From Bacilli bacterium (GTDB lineage: Bacteria; Bacillota_I; Bacilli_A; RF39; UBA660): a stretch of DNA of 41,687 nucleotides. The notes under the pieces were generated by a model. That model had not been told where the DNA came from. It searched no databases and saw only the letters and a program-made list of their open reading frames with translations. Both the position numbers and the translations under genes were made by a program. The first letter of the stretch is position 1, and each line of letters starts with the position of its first letter. The DNA is taken from the NCBI GenBank assembly GCA_900753325.1, contig CAADYO010000025.1, positions 1 through 41,687 of the forward strand. The letters are read 5' to 3'. Shown piece after piece: positions 32,851 through 39,019 of the stretch.

Positions 32851-32883
32851 AAAGAGATGTTCATATCAGAACACCTCTTTTTT
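32851..32883. terminator. bidirectional terminator
   Basis: A 12-bp stem with one A-C mismatch (AAAGAGATGTTC with GAACACCTCTTT) around ATATCA, with T-run on the plus strand and A-run on the other, lies between the HtrA gene and the convergent surface-protein gene. Confidence 0.8.
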
Positions 32884-34441
32884 ATTGACTTATTTCACTA
32901 ACTTTTTTCTTTTTAATTGTAACTGCAATTATCATAGTACCAAATAAAACAACGATACCACCAAAAATATATGTACTTATAGAACCAATTGAAGCTGTAT
33001 TTGGTATTTCTACATTATTTTCCATAACAACAGAAAGTATCTTTGAATTATCAACTTTGAATTTTACACATTCTTTATTAAGAACATATCCAGCTGGAGC
33101 CTTAGTCTCGCATAAAGTATAATTACCATCATCTAACGATAAATAATAAGGTTTAGTACCAGATATCCATTCCCATTTTTTACTGTCATCATCATCTTTA
33201 GTAATAACCAAACTAGCACCAGGCAATTCTTCTTTTGTTGTTGCATCAATCTTACTAATCTTAACAAGATTACTAAGTGTCATATCAACAAGAACTCGAT
33301 TTACTGGAGTATATCCTAAAGCAACATTTTGGAATACTTGTTTTTTATTAACATTAAGTATTGGTTCTCCTCCGGTTTTAGTAACATAATATTCAAAGCC
33401 CTTATCAGCAATAAAAGTACCATAAACATTAATTTTGACAGATGACAAATCCATATTATCAATATCTTCACTTAAAGGAACAACTACCTTAAAAGCTCCA
33501 TTCATAACACTAGTATTAGTAATCTTAGAATTGTTTTGATCAACAACATAAACACCATAATTATTAGGATCAAGAATTTCTAATGTATAGTATAGATAGT
33601 TTTCTTTATTAGAACTAGGAGAAGGAGTAATAGCTTCAGTAACAAACAAATTATTACTAATAGTATAATTTAATTTCTTATCGGCTAACACTGCCATGCT
33701 AGATGTATTAGTACTATTAACACTTTCAGCGTTTTGAACTAATTCTAAAATGTAATTTAAATAGTTGAAACCAGTAACACTTGCCGCTTTAGTAATCATT
33801 TCTTTTACAGTACTAGTTGATATAACAGTCGTACTATTTTCTAGATTAAAACTACAAGCATTAAGTCCTGATGTATTTGTATCCATACAATATGTATTAG
33901 CAAATTTATTTTCATTATCATAAATATATAACCATAAAGCAATTTGTGTAATATATTGTTTAACACCATTATCAGAAACAGCTCCATATTTACCAGTAGA
34001 GAATACTGTATTAGTAGTATTCGAAGAATTGTAACCATGATTTATGATATATAATATGCCAAGATCCTTGATATCACTCGGATTAGAATCATGTAATTCA
34101 AAAACTTCATCTGTTTCAGGAACTTTTAAATTCTTCATAAGAGAATATAAAGGCATATCCATATTGTTAATTTTATAATTACTAGCAACATTAAAAGCTT
34201 GTAAATACTGTGTATAAGTAGCATCACTACTTAACGCTGAAGAAACATAGTTTTTAACATCATTAGACCCAACAGCATAGTTTGAAGAAAAATCAGTAGT
34301 TGGAATACCAGAGTTATCAATTCCTACTTCAACTGCATAACTTCTACCAAATAAGCTAAAAGAAGTATATAAAACTGCGAAAGTAGAAATCATAACTATT
34401 AAAACATAACCTTGTACTTTAAGTACCTTTTTAAAATTCAC
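32882..34441 (-). CDS. sortase-type surface protein with SpaA/Cna-B domain
   Basis: The 519-residue product has a signal peptide (about 7-37), an N-terminal region with a thioester-domain-like QYITQIALWLY stretch (near 166), a Cna-B/SpaA domain (KISKIDATTKEELPGAS, then LCETKAPAGY) with the Lys/Glu pair for an isopeptide bond, and a C-terminal sorting signal IPNTA (479), membrane helix and KKKK tail. IPNTA is a variant of LPxTG. The Cys that pairs with Gln in true thioester domains is absent upstream of it. Start is GTG, with AGAGGTGAT seven bases upstream. Likely a cell-surface adhesin or pilus part. Confidence 0.82.
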   Translation of the reverse strand: MNFKKVLKVQGYVLIVMISTFAVLYTSFSLFGRSYAVEVGIDNSGIPTTDFSSNYAVGSNDVKNYVSSALSSDATYTQYLQAFNVASNYKINNMDMPLYSLMKNLKVPETDEVFELHDSNPSDIKDLGILYIINHGYNSSNTTNTVFSTGKYGAVSDNGVKQYITQIALWLYIYDNENKFANTYCMDTNTSGLNACSFNLENSTTVISTSTVKEMITKAASVTGFNYLNYILELVQNAESVNSTNTSSMAVLADKKLNYTISNNLFVTEAITPSPSSNKENYLYYTLEILDPNNYGVYVVDQNNSKITNTSVMNGAFKVVVPLSEDIDNMDLSSVKINVYGTFIADKGFEYYVTKTGGEPILNVNKKQVFQNVALGYTPVNRVLVDMTLSNLVKISKIDATTKEELPGASLVITKDDDDSKKWEWISGTKPYYLSLDDGNYTLCETKAPAGYVLNKECVKFKVDNSKILSVVMENNVEIPNTASIGSISTYIFGGIVVLFGTMIIAVTIKKKKVSEISQ

Positions 34442-34469
34442 TTATCATATCACCTCTCTATTTAAATAC

Positions 34470-34478
34470 ATTATAACA
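34470..34478 (-). promoter_or_regulatory. extended -10 promoter of the surface-protein gene
   Basis: On the minus strand the sequence reads TGTTATAAT, an extended -10 with no good -35. It points toward the surface-protein gene, about 30 bases before its GTG. Confidence 0.6.
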
Positions 34479-34525
34479 ATTTTTAAAAAAAAATAATATA
34501 ACTTCTATTTTATTTTTTAAAAAAA

Positions 34526-34534
34526 TGCTATAAT
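34526..34534 (+). promoter_or_regulatory. extended -10 promoter of the small ORF unit
   Basis: TGCTATAAT on the plus strand, divergent to the promoter at 34470-34478. Transcription would begin near 34541 and run through the 27-residue ORF to the terminator at 34644. Confidence 0.6.
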
Positions 34535-34559
34535 AACATTATGGGAGTAAGGATGAAGT

Positions 34560-34643
34560 ATGGCAATATCTAATATTAATAACTTAACTAGTAATCTAAG
34601 TTGTTTCAATGGATACAGCGTATTTTCATCTATAGAAAAATAG
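34560..34643 (+). CDS. small ORF, 27 aa, possible leader peptide
   Basis: ATG 34560 is preceded by TAAGGATG and followed by 27 codons (MAISNINNLTSNLSCFNGYS...) ending in TAG immediately before a terminator hairpin. It has its own extended -10 promoter. There is no run of one amino acid, as expected for classical attenuation peptides. It might be a genuine small protein, a leader peptide for prs, or part of a small regulatory RNA; the choice cannot be made from sequence. Confidence 0.4.
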   Translation: MAISNINNLTSNLSCFNGYSVFSSIEK

Positions 34644-34668
34644 AAAGGGAATCATATAGTCCCTTTTT
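34644..34668 (+). terminator. terminator in front of prs
   Basis: AAAGGGA pairs with TCCCTTT around ATCATATAG, followed by TT. It begins at the stop of the small ORF, 22 bases before the prs ATG, and could act as an attenuator. Confidence 0.75.
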
Positions 34669-34689
34669 ATTGTGGTATAAGGAGGAAAA

Positions 34690-35805
34690 ATGGAAGTAAA
34701 AACAAGTAATCTACGATTAATAGTAATGGATAATTTTGAGGAATTTGGTCGAAAAGTGGATGGTCACTTAAAACTAATGCGTCAAATAACTGATCCAAGT
34801 CAAACATTCATCGTACCGGCAAAATTAACTAGATTTGCATCTGGTGAAGGTAAGGCAGAAATAAGGGAAACCATAAGAGCAAAAGATGTTTATATCTTAA
34901 CTGATGTTATGAATCATAGTTGTACATATAAAATGCAAGGTTTTGTAAATCATAAAAGTCCTGATGATCATTATCAAGATTTGAAACGTGTCATATCAGC
35001 TATGGATGGAGCTGAAGAGAATTTAAAGGTTATTATGCCCTTCCTATATGAAGGAAGACAGCATAAAAGAAAGGGAAGAGAGTCAAAGGACTGTTCTATG
35101 ATGCTTCATGAACTAGAATTTCTAGGCGTTGATTCATTTATAACTTTTGATGCACATGATCCAAGTGTCAGAAATGCTCTACAAAGATGTTCATTTGATA
35201 GTATTTATCCAACGTATTCTATATTGAAAGAATTCATTGAAAAAGAAAATGTTGATTTTGATAATTTGTTAATTGTAAGTCCTGATACAGGTGCCGTAGA
35301 TAGAGCTATTTGTTATGCTGAGTTATTAGGAACAGATGTTGGAATATATCATAAAAGACGTGATATGTCACGTGTTGTAAATGGTAAAAATCCAATAGTT
35401 GCTCATGAATATATGGGAGCTCCAGTAACTGGGAAAAGTGTTATTGTTGTTGATGATATGATAGCATCAGGACAGTCAATTTTAGAAGTAGCTGAACAAT
35501 TAAAAAGTCGTGGAGCTGAAAAGATTTATTTGATTGCATCATTTGCTTTATTTAGTGATGGAAAAGATAGTGTAGATTCCTTTAATAAAGCTTACCAAGA
35601 AGGTATATTTACTAAATGTTACACCAGTAATTTATGTTATATGCCAGAAGAAGTAAGAAATCAAGAATGGTTAGAAGTTGGAGATTGTTCAAAGTACGTT
35701 GCTAAATTAATTGATACTTTAAATAAACATGAATCAATAAGCCCTTTATTAGATAGTAAACAAAAGATATTAGCTAAAGTTAGAGAAACAAAAGAGCGTA
35801 ATTAA
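34690..35805 (+). CDS. prs: ribose-phosphate pyrophosphokinase
   Basis: The enzyme makes PRPP from ribose 5-phosphate and ATP for nucleotide, His, Trp and NAD synthesis. The 371-residue product is longer than the classical ~315-residue form but keeps the PRPP-binding VVDDMIASGQS loop (about 254-264), FDAHDPS and VSPDTGAVDRA. Extra length lies mainly in the N-terminal region (MNHSCTYKMQG) and the C-terminal tail, as in a variant seen in some Bacillota. AAGGAGG precedes ATG. No clear promoter stands between it and the upstream terminator. Confidence 0.93.
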   Translation: MEVKTSNLRLIVMDNFEEFGRKVDGHLKLMRQITDPSQTFIVPAKLTRFASGEGKAEIRETIRAKDVYILTDVMNHSCTYKMQGFVNHKSPDDHYQDLKRVISAMDGAEENLKVIMPFLYEGRQHKRKGRESKDCSMMLHELEFLGVDSFITFDAHDPSVRNALQRCSFDSIYPTYSILKEFIEKENVDFDNLLIVSPDTGAVDRAICYAELLGTDVGIYHKRRDMSRVVNGKNPIVAHEYMGAPVTGKSVIVVDDMIASGQSILEVAEQLKSRGAEKIYLIASFALFSDGKDSVDSFNKAYQEGIFTKCYTSNLCYMPEEVRNQEWLEVGDCSKYVAKLIDTLNKHESISPLLDSKQKILAKVRETKERN

Positions 35806-35815
35806 TATTAATATA

Positions 35816-35829
35816 TGATATAATATAAT
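35816..35829 (+). promoter_or_regulatory. extended -10 promoter of the CofE-like gene
   Basis: TGATATAATATAAT contains two overlapping TATAAT boxes, the first with an extended TGA. The short leader runs directly into GTAGGAGG before ATG 35847. No -35 is clear. Confidence 0.55.
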
Positions 35830-35846
35830 AGTAGGAGGAATAATAT

Positions 35847-37037
35847 ATGACAAGAACAGTCGGAACTGTCGTAAGAGGAATAAGGACACCAATTATAAAA
35901 GAAGGTGACAATTTAAAACAAATCGTAGTTGATTCAGTATTAAATGCTAGTAAACAAGAAAATTTTGAGTTTAATGACCGTGATATTATCGCCATAACAG
36001 AGGCTGTAGTCGGAATTAGTACTGGAAATTATGCAACAATAGATGATATCGCAACAGATGTTAAGAATAAGTTTAATAAAAGACATATTGGTCTAGTATT
36101 TCCAATTTTAAGTAGAAATCGTTTTGCTGTGTGTTTAAAAGCCTTTGCTAGAGCAATGGATAAAATAACTATGTTATTAAGTTATCCATCAGATGAGGTT
36201 GGAAATGATATTTTAGATAAAAATCGCTTAGAAGAATCTGGAATCAATCCATATTCAGATGTAATCAGTGAAAAAGAGTACACTGAAAAGTTTGGAGATT
36301 TTAAACATATATTTACCGGTGTAAATATGGTCGATTTTTACCGTAATGTTGCTAAAGAAGAAAACTGCGAAATAGAATTTGTATTCAGTAATAAACCAGA
36401 AGAAATTCTAAATTATACTAAAGAAGTTTTAGCTTGTGATATTCATACAAGATTTCAAACAAAAGAAAAACTAAGAAAAGCAGGTGCTGAAACTGTCTTA
36501 GGAATGGATGATATATTAACATCAAGCGTAAATGGTTCAGGATATAACAGTAAATATGGATTGTTGGGTTCTAATAGAGCAACAGAAGATAAAGTAAAAT
36601 TATTCCCAGAGTCTGGAGAAGATTTAGTTAATGAAATTCAAGAAGAATTAAAAAAGATTACAGGAAAAACAATAGAAGTAATGGTTTATGGAGATGGAGC
36701 TTTCAAAGATCCAGTTGGAAAAATATGGGAATTAGCCGATCCTGTTGTTAGTCCTTTCTATACAAAAGGCTTAGAAGGAAGCCCAAACGAATTAAAATTA
36801 AAATACTTATCAGATAACAAATACAGTAATTTAAAAGGAGAAGAATTACAAGCTGCTATTAGAAAAGAAATAGAAGAAAAAGATAAGAATTTAAAAGGAA
36901 AAATAGAAACTCAGGGAACGACTCCAAGAAGATATACGGATTTAATTGGTTCACTTTGTGATTTAACATCTGGATCAGGTGATAAAGGAACACCAGTAGT
37001 ATTTATTCAAGGATATTTTACAAATTATGCAGACTAA
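35847..37037 (+). CDS. CofE-like (F420-0:L-glutamate ligase family) protein
   Basis: This 396-residue protein resembles the CofE/F420-0:gamma-glutamyl ligase family over its whole length, including the N-terminal RGIRTPIIKEGDNL and DRDIIAITEAVVGIS, and HTRFQTKEKLRKAG and GDGAFKDPVGKIWELADP. CofE normally adds glutamate to the deazaflavin F420, which this type of organism is not expected to make; no other F420 genes lie here. A related ligase with another substrate is more likely. It stands after prs and ends at a strong terminator. Confidence 0.78.
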   Translation: MTRTVGTVVRGIRTPIIKEGDNLKQIVVDSVLNASKQENFEFNDRDIIAITEAVVGISTGNYATIDDIATDVKNKFNKRHIGLVFPILSRNRFAVCLKAFARAMDKITMLLSYPSDEVGNDILDKNRLEESGINPYSDVISEKEYTEKFGDFKHIFTGVNMVDFYRNVAKEENCEIEFVFSNKPEEILNYTKEVLACDIHTRFQTKEKLRKAGAETVLGMDDILTSSVNGSGYNSKYGLLGSNRATEDKVKLFPESGEDLVNEIQEELKKITGKTIEVMVYGDGAFKDPVGKIWELADPVVSPFYTKGLEGSPNELKLKYLSDNKYSNLKGEELQAAIRKEIEEKDKNLKGKIETQGTTPRRYTDLIGSLCDLTSGSGDKGTPVVFIQGYFTNYAD

Positions 37038-37068
37038 AAGGTAGGATAGTTCCTACCTTTATTTTTTA
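37037..37068 (+). terminator. terminator of the CofE-like gene
   Basis: A 10-bp perfect stem (AAAGGTAGGA with TCCTACCTTT) with a TAGT loop and a following run of T. Confidence 0.9.
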
Positions 37069-37087
37069 ATAATATATTTATACAAAC

Positions 37088-37116
37088 AAAAAACATGACC
37101 CTGACAAATCATGTTT
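37088..37116 (-). terminator. terminator of the minus-strand RNA
   Basis: AAACATGA pairs with TCATGTTT (8 bp, 10-base loop), followed on the minus strand by TTTTTT. The plus-strand side has only a weak T-run. Confidence 0.75.
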
Positions 37117-37252
37117 TCGAGTTTTAAATGGAAAGCCATAAAGGAACCAAGTAATTTTACAATATTTTAAATAACCATTAGCTATTCAAAATATATACCA
37201 TAAAACAATTCGAACCCAACCTTCTTAACAAATGTCAGTGTTAAGACATGGC

Positions 37253-37312
37253 ATCCTATCAACTGTGAGTAACTCCTCTCACTACACATGTACACTTAGA
37301 TCGTGATAGGAT
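37253..37312. repeat. 9-bp inverted repeat inside the RNA candidate
   Basis: ATCCTATCA at 37253-37261 and TGATAGGAT at 37304-37312 form a perfect hairpin arm. CCTATCAACT occurs again as a direct repeat at 37433-37442, so the 37304 arm has two possible partners. Confidence 0.85.
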
Positions 37313-37465
37313 AGCAGTAAGATAAAACAAACTACACATTCCAAATGTAAGCCCCAGATTAATGGTTACTCACACATACAAGTCAATCCAGCAAATGCAT
37401 TCAAAAGGCAAACTCACCAGTAAATATAAATGCCTATCAACTATTATCATATCTAAGATAATACT

Positions 37466-37494
37466 ATACTAACATAGATAAAAATAAAATGCAA
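37466..37494 (-). promoter_or_regulatory. promoter of the minus-strand RNA candidate
   Basis: Reading the minus strand, TTGCAT (37494-37489), 17 bases, TAGTAT (37471-37466) with TGT before it (extended -10). The same layout occurs at 21091-21119. Confidence 0.6.
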
Positions 37495-37582
37495 TAGTTT
37501 TTTACAAAAAAATGACATTTTTCGTATTTTATATAAAAAGCTTAAGAATTTGATTAGCCAATACATATTAAGTCATTAAGTG

Positions 37583-37611
37583 TTGTCATGAACAAGTAAC
37601 AATATTATAAT
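37583..37611 (+). promoter_or_regulatory. promoter of the Cys-rich gene
   Basis: TTGTCA (37583-37588), 17 bases, TATAAT (37606-37611). The start near 37618 rules out the ATG at 37613 and supports ATG 37634. Confidence 0.85.
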
Positions 37612-37633
37612 AATGAAAAGCTGGTGTATTTGT

Positions 37634-38227
37634 ATGAAAAAAAGAATTATTGCTATTGAATCAGAAAATGATTATAAAAAATTCATAAAAAAAGTCAATT
37701 TATATAAAAGCTTTCTCTTTTTTAATATTGAATTTCAATTAAGAGGAACAGAACAAAAAGAAAAAGCGTCCCAAATAATAAAGGGACTAAACATAAAAAG
37801 AAGAAATGAAAGAATTGCATATGTATACGATATGGCGTGCACCATAATAGACAATGACATTGCCGGAAAAAATATATGTGGATTTAAAAATGGTAAGTGT
37901 TATCTTCAACAGAAGAAAAATAATAATAAATGTAATGGGTGTTGCAGAATTTGTAAATATCAAAATAAAACTGGTTGCCCTACAAAAAATCTTGCTTGCA
38001 AACTATTTAATTGCTCAGAAGTAAAACAACGGTATAAAACTATTGAATATAAAGACCTAGATATACTCAAACTTTTATCGATAAAAAACAGGTTGATTAT
38101 AAAGTCTGACTATTTCACAACTAGGGAAGAGGTGCTAAAAGATTTATATGCATATACATTAACCTATTCAATACTAAGAATATTATTTAGAATTATAATT
38201 GATAGTATTTCTAAAATAAAAAAATGA
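37634..38227 (+). CDS. Cys-rich hypothetical protein, 197 aa
   Basis: Unknown family. The centre carries a dense Cys cluster (CGFKNGKC, CNGCCRICKY, GCPTKNLACKLFNC; ten Cys in about 46 residues), suited to bind zinc or an iron-sulfur centre. The N terminus is charged and the C terminus (SILRILFRIIIDS) is moderately hydrophobic. I chose ATG 37634 because a TATAAT at 37606 makes transcription start near 37618; GGTG precedes it. The stop is TGA. No neighbour hints at its job. Confidence 0.7.
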   Translation: MKKRIIAIESENDYKKFIKKVNLYKSFLFFNIEFQLRGTEQKEKASQIIKGLNIKRRNERIAYVYDMACTIIDNDIAGKNICGFKNGKCYLQQKKNNNKCNGCCRICKYQNKTGCPTKNLACKLFNCSEVKQRYKTIEYKDLDILKLLSIKNRLIIKSDYFTTREEVLKDLYAYTLTYSILRILFRIIIDSISKIKK

Positions 38228-38302
38228 TGTAAACACACCATAAAAGTATTATCTTTAGTAACCAAGAAAATAAAAATACATAAAATACTACAGGTGATAA
38301 AT

Positions 38303-38605
38303 ATGTATAATAGAGCAACAAAAAAAGTTGTTGTAGATGCTGGTCATGGAGGAAATGATCCTGGTGCTTTATCTGGAAGTTTAAAAGAAAAAGACTTAAA
38401 CTTGCAAGCAGCACAATACATGTACAAAAGATTGCAAGAATTAGGCATACCAACAACAATAGTTAGAAATACAGATGAAACACTAGATAGAAAAGAAAGA
38501 GTACAAAGAATTTTAAATGCCTACGGTAATAGTCCAGATGTCATATTAATATCTAATCACATAAATGCGGGAGGTGCGAATGGTAAGAATGTAGGCAAAG
38601 TGTAA
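38303..38605 (+). pseudogene. truncated N-acetylmuramoyl-L-alanine amidase
   Basis: A 100-residue frame with the N-terminal half of an Amidase_3 enzyme: VDAGHGG (H15), LKEKDLN (E29) and ILISNHINAGG (H86), so three zinc-site residues are present. The sequence then changes to ANGKNVGKV and stops; the second half, with the final catalytic Glu, is missing in every frame up to 39000. AGGTGAT precedes ATG 38303. It has no signal peptide, which recalls phage or domesticated endolysin amidases. Probably interrupted by the island that follows. Confidence 0.7.
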
Positions 38606-38747
38606 TAGTGTCTTGTTTGCTTTAAAATAAAAGGATTTTGGCTTAATGTTAAAGTTCTTTTTTTATGAGTTAGCAACTTAAAATAGGGCATATATTATTA
38701 AATTGTTTATTATCTTTGCTATTTCTTTATTTAAAGTTATAAAAAAA

Positions 38748-38867
38748 CGTAATAAATCGACAATTTTATAAAAAAATTACCCTGTGTCGTAATAAATTAA
38801 CAAAAATATAAATAAATTACTCTATGTCGTAATAAAATGACTAAAACGAAAAGAAATTAAAGTTGCA
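38748..38867 (+). repeat. three 40-bp tandem repeats, CGTAATAAA-led
   Basis: CGTAATAAA starts units at exactly 38748, 38788 and 38828. Units 1 and 2 agree at 32 of 40 bases by eye; unit 3 is more diverged. Each of the first two is bounded by GTAAT at its left and ATTAC near its right end, so every unit is also a weak palindrome. No spacer turnover is seen, so it is not a CRISPR. It may be an operator array or iteron-like site. Confidence 0.75.
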
Positions 38868-38981
38868 ATAAAATTACAAAATATTAAAATGTTATATTTA
38901 TTATAATAAGAATAGCAAATAAAATATAAACATTTGTGATTTTAAAGGCAAAAATATACGTGCAATTTTAAAAAGGTGCTG

Positions 38982-38987
38982 TATAAT
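38982..38987 (+). promoter_or_regulatory. probable -10 box for the GHKL-receiver operon
   Basis: TATAAT 33 bases before ATG 39020. A -35 is not convincing, so expression may need activation or may start elsewhere. Confidence 0.45.
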
Positions 38988-39019
38988 AATATTAGATATT
39001 CGTTTGATTGGAGGAAAAT

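Larger units (their letters stand above)
37088..37459 (-). ncRNA. candidate structured RNA, about 370 nt, unidentified
   Basis: This 570-base gap has no credible ORF. On the minus strand there is a promoter (TTGCAT, 17 bases, TGTTAGTAT), a start near 37459 and a terminator (stem AAACATGA/TCATGTTT, then T6) at 37088-37116. Between them lie paired segments: a long-range TAACCATTA helix (37360-37368 with 37172-37180, extendable by G-U to 12 bp), ATCCTATCA (37253-37261 with 37304-37312, 9 bp) and CTTAACA/TGTTAAG (37224-37230 with 37239-37245). I found no tmRNA, RNase P, 6S or SRP signature. The end to which it belongs is not known. Confidence 0.6.
38606..39019. other. AT-rich non-coding stretch before the GHKL gene
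   Basis: No supportable gene lies here. It contains the 40-bp repeats described separately, a weak AAGGA/TTCTT stem with a T-run near 38626-38665, and a TATAAT at 38982-38987 before the GHKL gene. The stretch is very A/T-rich, richer than the ribosomal part of the window. Confidence 0.6.

Noticed and set aside
37061..37612. tmRNA, RNase P or 6S RNA in the gap after the CofE-like gene
   Set aside because: GGTTCGAAT looks T-loop-like on the minus strand, but there is no 3' CCA end, no tag peptide frame, and none of the conserved RNase P P4 or 6S elements that I could recognise.
38748..38867. CRISPR array
   Set aside because: Whole 40-bp units repeat with drift; there are no constant repeats with distinct spacers and no cas genes.
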